The notes: generated by a model not told the origin, from the letters alone. A stretch of DNA of 64,000 nucleotides from Myxococcota bacterium (GCA_022447545.1 JAKVBI010000014.1:78920-142919), one strand, 5' to 3'; counted from the stretch's first letter, positions 44,597 through 53,783 are shown. Numbers and translations are program-made.

Positions 44597-45121
44597 TTAC
44601 GGCGAGGGCGGTTTGCCCTGCGTCCTCAAGGGTCGGCGTTTGGACACATCGGCGCGTTCATACGGAGGGGGTGGGTTCGGCACTTCCGGGGTGTTGAGGC
44701 TCCAGATCGGCATGTTCCTGCGCTCGAGGATTCGCCAGATACCGCCACGTTGCTCGAACTGGTCCAGGTAGCGGGTTCCGCTCACATTGAGGATCACCTG
44801 TCCATTCTCGTCCTCCGGGTAGCGGGCTGAATTGGTGGTATAGGTTTCGCAGGTTGCTGCGTTCCCCTCGGAATTGAACTCGATCCAGGGCGTGCCGAAG
44901 TCGTGCAGGGTCGATTGTAGGCGGGGCAGCGAGTCGCTCAGCCAGGCAATCGTTTCGTTGAGGTCTCCTGAGAACCACTTGCCGTAGGTGACTCGGGCAT
45001 CGGGGTGGAAACACTCGCGTACCTGGTCGAAATCCAGGGTGTCGACAGCGCGCGCGTAGCGGAGTACTACCCGCGTGATCTCGCGCTCGGCCAAAAGAAT
45101 GCTGAGTTGCTCGGATTCCAC
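44597..45121 (-). CDS. SnoaL-like (NTF2 fold) protein
   Basis: A 174-residue protein with the opening LLAEREITRVVLRYARAVDTLDFDQVRECFHPDARVTYG pattern of SnoaL_4 proteins, whose Tyr/Asp/His set lines a hydrophobic pocket. The last 25 residues are proline- and basic-rich. It follows the YhhQ gene by 72 bases on the same strand. A dehydratase, isomerase or ligand-binding function is possible. The start lacks a notable Shine-Dalgarno. Confidence 0.82.
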   Translation of the reverse strand: MESEQLSILLAEREITRVVLRYARAVDTLDFDQVRECFHPDARVTYGKWFSGDLNETIAWLSDSLPRLQSTLHDFGTPWIEFNSEGNAATCETYTTNSARYPEDENGQVILNVSGTRYLDQFEQRGGIWRILERRNMPIWSLNTPEVPNPPPPYERADVSKRRPLRTQGKPPSP

Positions 45122-45373
45122 GGTCTTCCTCGAAATGTCCAGGGACTTGGCGTGTGCGGGCTCGACCCCGCAGGAGACGAGAGCGCACGCACGACGATGT
45201 TACGAAGCGGGATCCCCAGGGGCAATCGGTGTCAGGAGTGATTCGTGAACTCCGCTCAGGCCTTGCGCTCCATGGGAAGCGCGGCACCATGGCTGACCGG
45301 AGACGGGATCCCCGAAGCCGATCTCGACGAATCTCGAAGATTCACCCAGAGCTTCGATGAAAGAGGAACGCCA

Positions 45374-46081
45374 ATGAATTTCCGAGAATCTCGTTCGAAC
45401 TCGCTCTCGAAGGGGTGGCGGGCTCTGGCCTGCGGGCTCTCGCTGGGAGGATTGGTGACCTTGGCGGCTTCCGCGGAAGCTCCGGAAAGTGAAGAGGGCA
45501 AGACCCTCTACTTCATCGGGGTCATGCTCGCGGACCAGCCCCCTTTCGAAATGCTCGAGACGAGTGAAGTCGAGGTGGTGCTTCAGGGGTTGCGAGATGG
45601 ATCCGCCGGGAACGCCACGGAACTCGACCCCCAGGTCTACGGCCCGAAACTCCAGGCCTTGATTCAGGAACGGGCGAGCCAGGCTCTTGGCGTGGAGAAG
45701 GCCAAAGGCCGCGTTCACCTGGAGAAGGCGGCGTCGGAGGATGGAGCGGTCATCACGGATTCGGGCCTGGTCATCCGCGAAGTGAAGCCCGGGACGGGCG
45801 ATTCTCCCAAAGCCTCGGACACAGTGAAGGTTCACTACGAAGGGACCTTCGCGGATGGAACGGTATTCGACAGCTCGCTGCAGCGTGGCCAGCCGGTGGA
45901 GTTTCCGCTCAGCGGTGTCATTCCCTGTTGGACGGAAGGGGTTGGGACCATGAAGGAGGGAGGGAAGTCTCGGCTGACCTGCCCGTCGGATCTCGCCTAC
46001 GGGGATCAGGGTGCACCCCCTCGGATTCCAGGGGGGGCGGTGCTCAGCTTCGACGTCGAGTTGATCGAGATCATCGACTGA
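45374..46081 (+). CDS. Periplasmic FKBP-type peptidyl-prolyl isomerase
   Basis: A 235-residue protein. After a signal peptide (ALACGLSLGGLVTLAASA) comes an FKBP_N dimerisation region (about 30-130), then the FKBP domain: DTVKVHYEGTFADGTVFDSS, GQPVEFPLSGVIPCWTEGV and the closing GGAVLSFDVELIEI. It catalyses proline isomerisation and acts as a chaperone in the periplasm, like FkpA or Mip. ATG 45374 has AAGAGGAA upstream. It lies upstream of the PhoX-like gene on the same strand, 168 bases apart. Confidence 0.93.
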   Translation: MNFRESRSNSLSKGWRALACGLSLGGLVTLAASAEAPESEEGKTLYFIGVMLADQPPFEMLETSEVEVVLQGLRDGSAGNATELDPQVYGPKLQALIQERASQALGVEKAKGRVHLEKAASEDGAVITDSGLVIREVKPGTGDSPKASDTVKVHYEGTFADGTVFDSSLQRGQPVEFPLSGVIPCWTEGVGTMKEGGKSRLTCPSDLAYGDQGAPPRIPGGAVLSFDVELIEIID

Positions 46082-46249
46082 ATCCCAGCCTCGACTCCGA
46101 AGCTACGTGCCGAATGGAATGGCTCCACCCGTGTGAGTCGGTTCGGCTTACGTCGCATTCCCGGCCCCTGTGGTGGCAGGCAGGTGGCGAGGGCCACGTG
46201 CGTGCCCTTTGCCGTCTCCCGGTTACCCTAGAAGAGCTGGGAGGTGGGA

Positions 46250-47527
46250 ATGGGGCTGACTCGCAGGCGGTTGCTCGGACATGGCGCCCGAGGAACCGGG
46301 ATGATGGGCCTCGGCTGGGCCGGTGGGACCCTCGGTGCATTCCGATCCAGTGCGTCCGGGCCCGAAGGCTACGGCCCGTTGCAGGGACCTGACGCCAACG
46401 GCCTGCGCCTGCCACTGGCCTTCACGTCCCGCGTCGTCGCGGTCAGTGGGAATGAAGTTGGAACGACCGAACACCCGTGGCACTTCGCGCCCGATGGGGG
46501 GGCGACCTTTTCCACGGGCGATGGCGGCTGGGTGTATGTGTCCAACAGTGAACGTTTTGCCCTCGAAGGCGGCGTGGGGGCGATTCGCTTTGCTCGGGAC
46601 GGTGGCATCGTGGACGCCTATTCGATTCTCACGGGTACGTCGCGCAACTGTGCGGGCGGACCCACGCCCTGGAGGACCTGGCTTTCCTGTGAGGAGGTCG
46701 AACGAGGGGGAGTCTATGAGTGTGATCCCCTGGCGCCCGGCTCCCAGGGGAAGTTGAGGAGCGCTCTGGGACATTTCAACCACGAAGCGGCCGCCGTCGA
46801 TCCGGTCCACCAACACGTCTATCTCACCGAGGATGAGGTCGACGGGTTGCTGTACCGCTTCACTCCCGACCATTACCCGGACCTCTCGTCGGGAACCCTC
46901 GAAGTCGCCGAGGTCGCCGGGGCGATCGAGGATGCGCCCGACCCGGCGCGTTCTCTGGTCTGGCACCGGGTTCCGGATCCCGGAGCGGTCACCCAGCCCA
47001 CTCGGTATCAGGTTGCGCCGGCTACGCGCTTCAATGGCGGGGAGGGTTGTTGGTACGGAAACGGACGGGTCTATTTTTCCACCAAGGGAGACGATCGCGT
47101 CTGGTGGATCGAAACCGGGACCCAGCGGATTGGCGTCCTCTACGATCGCTCTGAATACGAGCAACCCCAACTCAGCAATGTCGACAACGTGTTCGTCGCT
47201 CCGTCGGGAGACGTCTACGTCGCCGAGGATCCGGGTGATCTTCAGGTCGTGGCATTGACGCCCGAGGGAGGTGTGCACCCGCTCGTGCAGGTCGTTGGGC
47301 ACAAGGGCAGTGAGATCACCGGCCCCGCGCTCAGTCCCGACGGCAGTCGCCTCTATTTCAGCAGCCAGCGAAAGCCGGGAATGACCTTCGAAGTCACTGG
47401 ACCCTTTATGGCAGGGATGGGGGCATTCCCCGTGGGACCGATGGGGCAGTGGCTGCTGGTCGGCGCTCTCGCGGCCATGGGAGTTGGCACGTTGTTTCGC
47501 GCGTGGCGAAGCCGCGAGGAACGCTGA
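46250..47527 (+). CDS. PhoX-like (DUF839) Tat-exported protein with a C-terminal sorting-like tail
   Basis: A 425-residue protein. The N-terminus is a Tat signal (LTRRRLLGHGARG). The middle is a DUF839/PhoX beta-propeller: AFTSRVVAVSGNE, GGPTPWRTWLSCEEVERG, FNHEAAAVDPVHQHVYLTED and LSNVDNVFVAPSGDVYVAED. Ca and Fe sites of PhoX cannot be checked by eye, so phosphatase activity is tentative. The last 30 residues have GPMGQW, a hydrophobic helix and a basic end (RAWRSREER), resembling IPTL/PEP-CTERM anchors. ATG 46250 follows GGGAGGTGGGA. Confidence 0.85.
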   Translation: MGLTRRRLLGHGARGTGMMGLGWAGGTLGAFRSSASGPEGYGPLQGPDANGLRLPLAFTSRVVAVSGNEVGTTEHPWHFAPDGGATFSTGDGGWVYVSNSERFALEGGVGAIRFARDGGIVDAYSILTGTSRNCAGGPTPWRTWLSCEEVERGGVYECDPLAPGSQGKLRSALGHFNHEAAAVDPVHQHVYLTEDEVDGLLYRFTPDHYPDLSSGTLEVAEVAGAIEDAPDPARSLVWHRVPDPGAVTQPTRYQVAPATRFNGGEGCWYGNGRVYFSTKGDDRVWWIETGTQRIGVLYDRSEYEQPQLSNVDNVFVAPSGDVYVAEDPGDLQVVALTPEGGVHPLVQVVGHKGSEITGPALSPDGSRLYFSSQRKPGMTFEVTGPFMAGMGAFPVGPMGQWLLVGALAAMGVGTLFRAWRSREER

Positions 47528-47543
47528 GCTTCTTTTGGGCTCG

Positions 47544-48488
47544 TTACGCGCCGTCGGGGCCGATCGAGCAGGCGACTTCACGCAGTCGCTCGGGGTCGCC
47601 CTTGGGGATGACAAGGGGGGTTGCGCCAGACACCCGCGCGAATTCGGCGATCTTCTCACGGCATTCGGCGGGCGATCCGTGGATGATGAGTTCGTCGATG
47701 ACGTCTTCGGGCACGGCGCGTCCAGCGGCCGCGTAGTCGCCCTGGTCCCAGGCGTCCCAGACCTCGGACAATGGCTCCCCCCGCCCGAGGCGTCGCTGTT
47801 GGCCCGCGTACGCGGGTACCGAGAGGTATTGGGCGAGGTAGGGCCGCGCCAGCGCGTGGACGGCGTCGCGATCTTCGTTGGGGTAGACGTTGAGGAGTGC
47901 GTAGACCTGGGCCGCGCCCGTGGGCAAAGTCGCGATGTCCTGGGCCGAGCACCAGTTGAGGATGATGCCGTCGGCTTCCTGGATCGCGCACTCGAACATG
48001 CGGGGCCCCGTCGCGCCGATCAGTAGGGGAGGGGTGAGCTGTGGAGGAATCCGCATGCGGAATCCGCGGATCGTGAAAGTTTCGAACTCCTGGGAGACCT
48101 TTTTCCCCGCCAACGCGGTCCGGAGAAAGCGCAGGGTGTCGCGAACCCGGGCGTAGGGGCGTTGGAATGGCACACCATTCCAGCGTTCGACGATGAAGGC
48201 CGACGAGGCTCCGATCCCAATGGATACCCGACCGGGAAAGGACATTGCCAGCGTGCCCGTCGAAAGCGCGAGCATCCCCGGTGTCCGGGTGTAGACCGGG
48301 AGTACCGCCGTGCCGAGGTGGATCCTGGAAGTCGCCGCACCCAAGATCGAAAGGACGGCAACGGCATCGCAACCCGAGGTCTCGCCCGACCATACCGACG
48401 CGTAACCTGCGGCTTCCAGGTCTCGGCCCAGTTCCGTCAGGCTCTCGAAGTCGATGGCATCGTCTGGCAGTTCAATTCCCCAACTCAT
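47544..48488 (-). CDS. LLM-class flavin-dependent oxidoreductase
   Basis: A 314-residue luciferase-like protein: LGRDLEAAGYASVWSGETSG, RIHLGTAVLPVYTRTPGMLA, MSFPGRVSIGIGASS and PPLLIGATGPRMFECAIQ are standard. It is the third LLM enzyme of the window and belongs to the F420/FMN type of undecided cofactor. It follows the DegT gene by 49 bases on the same strand and converges with the PhoX-like gene. Confidence 0.88.
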   Translation of the reverse strand: MSWGIELPDDAIDFESLTELGRDLEAAGYASVWSGETSGCDAVAVLSILGAATSRIHLGTAVLPVYTRTPGMLALSTGTLAMSFPGRVSIGIGASSAFIVERWNGVPFQRPYARVRDTLRFLRTALAGKKVSQEFETFTIRGFRMRIPPQLTPPLLIGATGPRMFECAIQEADGIILNWCSAQDIATLPTGAAQVYALLNVYPNEDRDAVHALARPYLAQYLSVPAYAGQQRRLGRGEPLSEVWDAWDQGDYAAAGRAVPEDVIDELIIHGSPAECREKIAEFARVSGATPLVIPKGDPERLREVACSIGPDGA

Positions 48489-48537
48489 ACGGATGCCTTT
48501 CTATGGATTCGGGTTTCAAGTCTTTCTGGTCGCCGAT

Positions 48538-49734
48538 TCACTGAAAGAATTGCTCGACGACGTCGAGCATGTACTCGATGCCTACATCTTCGATGCCGTG
48601 GTTGCAGGGAAGAATCAGGCCGCACTCCATGACGCGATCGGCGTTGGGGAGACCGCCACTGGCCACGCGATGGGGCCTGTTCTTGAAGGCGGGCTGACGC
48701 GTTGCGTTGCCGGACCACACCATGCGCGTGTCGACGCCATTTTTCTCCATGTGCTGTTGGAACTCGCCGCGGTTGACGGATGAGTCGGGCCGGATCAGAC
48801 AGGGGAACATGTGCCAACCGGTCTCGACCCCGGGGGTGAGGCGGGGGAGCACGAATATCTCCGAATGTCGTCCCAAACCTTCTTCCAGAAGGTCGAAATT
48901 TCGCCGACGGCGGGCGAGGTTGTCCTCGAGCTTGCGCATCTGCACGCAGCCGAAGGCCGCACTCAGTTCACTGGGCTCGAAGTTCCAGCCGAGTTCATCG
49001 AAGATGAACAGGTCGTCGTACTCGAGGCCATCGAGGTCGCTGAAGTAGCTGCGCTGGCCTTTCTTGGAGCCGAAGAAGGTGACTTCGCTGCGCCGCCCCC
49101 ATCGCCGCATGAGCAGGGCTTTGTCGACACGTTCCGAATCGTCGAGGCACAGCATGCCGCCTGTCCCCGCTGCCGTGATGATGTGAGACAGGGCAAAGCT
49201 GGTGAGTGAAATGTCCGAACGGGTTCCGGTGGGGGTTCCCCGTAAAGTCGCGCCGAGGCAGTCGCAGGAATCCTCGACCACCTGGAGGTCGTGCCGGTCG
49301 GCGATGGATCGGATCGCATCCCAGTCCGGGCAGTTTCCGATCAGATTCGGTGCCAGAATCGCCTTGGTGCGCGGACCGATGGAGGATTCGATCTGGTCGA
49401 CGTCGATCTGGTAGCTGTCGGGGGTCACGTCCACAAACACCGGCACAAGGCCGCTGCGGAGCATCGGTGCGATGTCGGTGGAGAAGGTGACCGCCGAGGT
49501 GATGATCTCGTCACCCGGCTCGAGTCCCAGGAGTTCCACGGCCAGGTAAAGGGCCGAGGAGCCCGAGTTGACCATGATGCCTCGGCGCTTGCCGAAGCTC
49601 TCGGCGACCAGGCGCTCCATCTCTTTTACGTTCTTGCCGATTCGCAGAGCGGTGGGGCCTCCGCGGAGAACCTCGACCACGGCTTCGATCTCCTCCTCCC
49701 CATGAACACTGCCCGCGTATTCGATCCGTTGCAT
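48538..49734 (-). CDS. DegT/DnrJ/EryC1 PLP protein with His at the lysine site (RfbH/ColD-like)
   Basis: A 398-residue AHBA-aminotransferase-fold protein. Conserved landmarks: SGSSALYLAVELL, GDEIITSAVTFSTD, VVEDSCDCLGA (Asp155 for PLP). At the Schiff-base site it reads SFALSHIITAAGTGGM, with His184 (codon 49185-49183, CAC) where ordinary aminotransferases have Lys. This His is the hallmark of RfbH/E1 and ColD sugar 3-dehydratases, which remove the C3 hydroxyl of a nucleotide 4-keto-sugar with PMP. No 4,6-dehydratase or nucleotidyltransferase lies nearby, so its substrate may be elsewhere in the genome. It sits between the metallophosphoesterase and LLM genes on the same strand. Confidence 0.85.
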   Translation of the reverse strand: MQRIEYAGSVHGEEEIEAVVEVLRGGPTALRIGKNVKEMERLVAESFGKRRGIMVNSGSSALYLAVELLGLEPGDEIITSAVTFSTDIAPMLRSGLVPVFVDVTPDSYQIDVDQIESSIGPRTKAILAPNLIGNCPDWDAIRSIADRHDLQVVEDSCDCLGATLRGTPTGTRSDISLTSFALSHIITAAGTGGMLCLDDSERVDKALLMRRWGRRSEVTFFGSKKGQRSYFSDLDGLEYDDLFIFDELGWNFEPSELSAAFGCVQMRKLEDNLARRRRNFDLLEEGLGRHSEIFVLPRLTPGVETGWHMFPCLIRPDSSVNRGEFQQHMEKNGVDTRMVWSGNATRQPAFKNRPHRVASGGLPNADRVMECGLILPCNHGIEDVGIEYMLDVVEQFFQ

Positions 49735-49813
49735 GATTGATGTTCCTGCTGTGTCGACTGTTGAAATGGTTCGCGGGTGGCACTCGCGAACCCGTTTGGC
49801 GGCTTCTTTGGCG

Positions 49814-50953
49814 CTACGGAAGTTCCATCTCGAAGACGGGTGCGTCGGTTCCCGTCTCGTAGACCCGAAGCACGGCTGCGTCGGCGGGTCCACGGTGGCC
49901 GAGATCCAATGTGATGAAGCCAGGATGTGCATGAGCGAAGATCGTCTGCTCGATGTTCGTCACAGTGGACACTCGCCCAGGAGCCCCGGCGCCACTCACC
50001 ACGAATGCACCGACGGTGTCACCTCCCTCCAGAATCTGGAGGCTGTGGTCGTGGCCAGCCGCGTAGAGGATCGGGGGATGCTCGCGCATGACATCACTCG
50101 TTTGGGAGATCCAATCGGCGTAGGTTTCCTCGTAGGTGTTTCCGAGTCCGCCCAGGCGCCACGCGTAGTAGCTGACCACCAGGTCGCCCAGCCACCCGTA
50201 GCTGAGCCCGCCGTGGGGTCCCCCTGTGAGCATGGGGTAGTGGGATGCAACGATCACCCAGTCGTTGGCGTGTTTCGTGAGGGTCTGGTCCAGGGCTTCC
50301 AGGAAGCTCGCGTGGGTCTCCTGGCGAGGGCAGGCTGCACCCAGGCGTGGCGCGATCCAGGGGGTGGGGTCGACAGCAACGACGACCACTCCTTTGCGTC
50401 CGTCTTGGGCCGGGCTCAAAACCCGCGTGACCGGACCCATGCAGCCATCCCTGGGCAGGAATTCGGCGTTTCCGTCGCGCCAACCATCGACGAAAGCCTG
50501 CTGGTTGCGGATCGAGCGGGCGCTCGTGTCGCTCAGGCTCATCCCCCAGTCGTGGTTACCAGGGATCACAATCTTGCGCGCCTGGGTGGATCCCAGCTGT
50601 TGGGAGAGGATCTTCTCGCCGCGTTCGCGGTCGTCGTCCTGGAGTCCGTCGTTGTAGATGTTGTCTCCGAGAAAAAGCACGCTGCTCGAGGGCACGCGAT
50701 CCGCGATGCGTCCCAGGGTCGCGAGGGTCTCGTTGTTCTCGAGCCACAAACCGGCGTCACCGATCATCACGATCCGGTGTTCGATCTCGAGGGGGGGAAC
50801 GTCTTGATCGGCGCCGGTTGCGACCCACGGCGGGGAGTTTGAACCGTGGTTCGGGCCGTGGAGGCGGTTCGAGAGACAACCCGTTCCCACCACTAGGGCG
50901 AAGAGGATGCAGGCCGTGGCTCTCAGTAGATGGAAGGTGTGGGTGTGCTTCAT
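49814..50953 (-). CDS. Calcineurin-like metallophosphoesterase lipoprotein
   Basis: A 379-residue lipoprotein. Signal and lipobox: LFALVVGTGC. The metallophosphoesterase core carries IVMIGDAG, SVLFLGDNIYNDG, IVIPGNHDWG, WVIVASHYPML and YAAGHDHSLQI, the five blocks of the purple-acid/calcineurin fold. It hydrolyses phosphate esters outside the cytoplasm. ATG 50953 follows GGGAGG; the frame extends upstream without meaning. The DegT gene begins 79 bases after its stop. Confidence 0.9.
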   Translation of the reverse strand: MKHTHTFHLLRATACILFALVVGTGCLSNRLHGPNHGSNSPPWVATGADQDVPPLEIEHRIVMIGDAGLWLENNETLATLGRIADRVPSSSVLFLGDNIYNDGLQDDDRERGEKILSQQLGSTQARKIVIPGNHDWGMSLSDTSARSIRNQQAFVDGWRDGNAEFLPRDGCMGPVTRVLSPAQDGRKGVVVVAVDPTPWIAPRLGAACPRQETHASFLEALDQTLTKHANDWVIVASHYPMLTGGPHGGLSYGWLGDLVVSYYAWRLGGLGNTYEETYADWISQTSDVMREHPPILYAAGHDHSLQILEGGDTVGAFVVSGAGAPGRVSTVTNIEQTIFAHAHPGFITLDLGHRGPADAAVLRVYETGTDAPVFEMELP

Positions 50954-51040
50954 GGGGTGCCTCCCAGGCGGTTCGTGTTGGAGGCCCCATCCTGCCCGAC
51001 GTACCCCCTGGACGGGGGAAATTTCAGCCTGAACAGAAAC

Positions 51041-51077
51041 GGCGACTGGTCTGCCCACAATGGGCAGGCCAGTCGCC
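51041..51077 (-). terminator. Strong inverted-repeat terminator after the 51-kb amidohydrolase gene
   Basis: A near-perfect hairpin of 37 bases: outer arms GGCGACTGG / CCAGTCGCC, one G-T pair, then inner arms CTGCCCA / TGGGCAG around a CAA loop. On the minus strand it begins 25 bases after the stop codon (51103) and is followed by the T-rich tail GTTTCTGTTC. It separates the amidohydrolase from the metallophosphoesterase gene, whose start lies at 50953. Confidence 0.75.
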
Positions 51078-51102
51078 GCAGCGTTGCATTGGATGCCGTG
51101 GC

Positions 51103-52269
51103 TTAGAGCTTGTAGAGCGCTTTGGCATTCCCGCAGACCATCTTGTAACGATCTCCAGGATCGACACCCGCTGTCGATTCCGCGATGACACGGCGGCTGT
51201 AGGGCCAGTCGTGGCGGTGATGGGGGTAGTCGTTGGCCCACATCAGGTTGTCGATTCCGAACCACTCGCGGTTCTGCACCGCGAAGGGCTCGCGAATGAA
51301 GCAGGCCTTCCAGTTTCGGTAGAAGTACTCGCTGGGCAGTCGCTGGATCATCGACTCCGACCAGACCCTGTTGCGCCACCAGTGGTCGTCCATGTGCTCG
51401 ACGCAGTGCGGTACCCAGCCAGCGCCGCACTCGGCCATCACCATCTGAAGGCCGGGGAAGCGGTCGAACATCCCTGAGTAGATCATCTTGGCGAACATTC
51501 CGGAGAACTCGGCCACCGCACCGCCCATCATCTGCAGGTTGGGAACGCCGAAGACCACCTCGTGGTCACCCGCACGTTCTGCCCGCGTCGAAGTCTGATG
51601 CGTCATGCCCGCGTGTTTGAGGCCCACGTGAATGTGGATGGGTAGCCCCGCCGCTTCACAGGCAGCCCAGAACGGGTCTTCGTCCGTAGTCAGCTCGGCA
51701 TTCCCTGACGGCAGAGCAGAGATGATCACACCCCGGGCGCCGAGTTTGCTCGCCTCCTCGACCCGGGCCAGCGTGCTCTCCATGTCCACGGCCGGCATCT
51801 GATAGAGGCCCAGCAGGCGTGTGCGGTCCGCGGCAGAGAACTCCTCCCACATCCATTGGTTGTAGGCGTCCACACCGGCCAGGTGATAGGCGGAATCGGG
51901 CTGGGCCATGAACGCGGCCATGGTTCGCTGAGAGGGGTAGAGGACTTCGGCGTCGACCCCGTCGATCTCTTGCTCGTCCAGACGTGCCTTGCCATCAAAC
52001 GCGCCCTGGCGCATGGACTCGTAGGTGGTTCCGAACCAGCTGTTGTCCTCGTAGCGCATCCCCCACTCGCCCCGGTTCGTGACCAGGCCAATCGGCATCA
52101 CGGGTTGGCCGGGGACCACCTCCCAGGCATCGCCACCGTCGGGGTCCTTCACCAGGCGTGGCATCTGGGCGTGAAATTTCTTGGGGAGATAACGCTCCCA
52201 CATGTGGGGCGGCTCGATGGTGTGGCCATCCGCAGAAATGATTTTGTATTCGCGTTGTTCAGCGGCCAT
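51103..52269 (-). CDS. Amidohydrolase-2 family hydrolase (PF04909)
   Basis: A 388-residue TIM-barrel hydrolase: IISADGHTIEP (Asp14, His16), PIHIHVGLKHAG, MVMAECGAGWVPH and the Asp block WANDYPHHRHDWPYSR. The signature W-A-N-D-Y-P-H-H is shared with the 14-kb paralogue. ATG 52269 follows GGAGAG. It is a single gene with its own terminator and diverges from another amidohydrolase 350 bases away. The substrate is unknown. Confidence 0.9.
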   Translation of the reverse strand: MAAEQREYKIISADGHTIEPPHMWERYLPKKFHAQMPRLVKDPDGGDAWEVVPGQPVMPIGLVTNRGEWGMRYEDNSWFGTTYESMRQGAFDGKARLDEQEIDGVDAEVLYPSQRTMAAFMAQPDSAYHLAGVDAYNQWMWEEFSAADRTRLLGLYQMPAVDMESTLARVEEASKLGARGVIISALPSGNAELTTDEDPFWAACEAAGLPIHIHVGLKHAGMTHQTSTRAERAGDHEVVFGVPNLQMMGGAVAEFSGMFAKMIYSGMFDRFPGLQMVMAECGAGWVPHCVEHMDDHWWRNRVWSESMIQRLPSEYFYRNWKACFIREPFAVQNREWFGIDNLMWANDYPHHRHDWPYSRRVIAESTAGVDPGDRYKMVCGNAKALYKL

Positions 52270-52617
52270 GGGGTTCTCTCCGTCGCTCGGTGGCGCGTCG
52301 GGCGCGCTCTTCGGGTTGGGTTGGGTTGGCGTCACTCGATTTGTGACTCCTGGAGGGTAACTCGCCTTGGCCAGACTGCATTCCATGTTTTTGCAGTCGC
52401 GATTTATTCACAGGAATCGAGGGGTTCCAGCGTAATGTGAATGTTCGGCTGGCAAACTAGGGGCTCGGAAATGCGCGGGAGGCCCGATCGACCCCGCCCA
52501 TGGAGTACATTGGGCGGGCCTGAAACGAGCCGCAGGCGGATGCAGCCCACGTCCGGAGTGCAAGTTGCACTCCGTTTTGGGGGCTGGGCGCCCTGGAAAA
52601 CCGCAGAGGAAGATCGC

Positions 52618-53766
52618 ATGACCGACGATGTCACTCAGATGCCCGTGATTGACGTGGACGCTCACTGGACCGAGCCCCGGGACCTGTGGACTTCGCGCGC
52701 TCCCGCTCGATTTCGAGATCGGACCCTGCGTGTAGAGCGCAACTCCGATGGGGTCGAGCAGTGGATCATCGAGGACGGTCAGGTCATGGGGCAGGTGGGG
52801 TACTGCTCAATCCGCCCCGACGGCAGCAAGTCGCAGGCATCGATCGCTTTCGACTCCTTCGACGAGGTGCACCCGGGGGCCATCGATGTGGCGCCACGCC
52901 TCGACTACATGGATGAGCACGGGCTGAGCATGCAGATCGTCTACCCCAACATTCTCGGCTTCGCGGGCAATCTCGTCATGCGTATCGAGGACACGGAGCA
53001 CAGGGAATTCTGTTGTCGGGCGTACAACGATGCAGCTGCGGAGATGCAGGCCGAAAGCCACAAGCGATTGTTCCCCCAGGCCATGCTGCCGTTTTGGGAT
53101 GTGCCCGCTGCGGTCTCGGAACTCGAACGTTGCCACGAAGAACTGGGACTGACGGGCTTCGTCATCACTGACTGCACCGACGATTGGGGATTGCCGCCAC
53201 TGAATGATCGACACTGGGACCCCTTGTGGAACGTGGCCCAGGAACGCGGACTTCCCGTCAACTTCCACATCGGGGGTGGGGCCGCTCCCACTCGACTATG
53301 GGGCAGCTACCCGCCGGCCCGTATGTTCGCCACGCTGTCCACCATGTCTCAAATGGGCAACATGGTCTGCGTCGCGAACCTGATTTTCAGTGGTTTGCTG
53401 GATCGTTTTCCGAGTCTCAAGTTCGTTTCTGTCGAGAGTGGGATCGGTTGGCTTCCCTTCATGCTCGAGAGTCTCGAGTACCAGTTCGATGAGAATGGCG
53501 TCACAGACCTCGATCTTCGGCCTCGGGAATACTTTCAGCGCCAGATCTACGGCTCCTACTGGTTCGAAAAGGATCCGAGTTATGCGATCAAGGAACTCGG
53601 TGAAGACAATCTGATGTTCGAGACGGACTTCCCCCACGCGACCTGCCTCTATCCCAACGTAAAGGGCCAGATGGTTCGGAGCCTCGAGAACCTCGAACCG
53701 CGCGTGCAGCGCAAGCTGCTGTACGAGAACGCGGCGAGGGTCTACCAGTTGCCGCTGCCCAACTGA
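52618..53766 (+). CDS. Amidohydrolase-2 family hydrolase (PF04909)
   Basis: A 382-residue TIM-barrel hydrolase with VIDVDAHWTEP (Asp14, His16), PVNFHIGGG, KFVSVESGIGWLPFMLE and MFETDFPHATCLYP. The last block is D-F-P-H, a more common variant than the W-x-N-D-Y-P-H of its neighbours. ATG 52618 follows AGAGGAAG. It is divergent from the 51-kb gene and convergent with the sulfotransferase. Together with the three other members it suggests duplicated enzymes with related substrates. Confidence 0.9.
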   Translation: MTDDVTQMPVIDVDAHWTEPRDLWTSRAPARFRDRTLRVERNSDGVEQWIIEDGQVMGQVGYCSIRPDGSKSQASIAFDSFDEVHPGAIDVAPRLDYMDEHGLSMQIVYPNILGFAGNLVMRIEDTEHREFCCRAYNDAAAEMQAESHKRLFPQAMLPFWDVPAAVSELERCHEELGLTGFVITDCTDDWGLPPLNDRHWDPLWNVAQERGLPVNFHIGGGAAPTRLWGSYPPARMFATLSTMSQMGNMVCVANLIFSGLLDRFPSLKFVSVESGIGWLPFMLESLEYQFDENGVTDLDLRPREYFQRQIYGSYWFEKDPSYAIKELGEDNLMFETDFPHATCLYPNVKGQMVRSLENLEPRVQRKLLYENAARVYQLPLPN

Positions 53767-53783
53767 ATCCTCTGCCTCAGCGC

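Noticed and set aside
46223-47659. A 478-residue minus-strand open frame
   Set aside because: It lies opposite the PhoX-like gene and lacks any protein-family content; it is an artefact of high GC.
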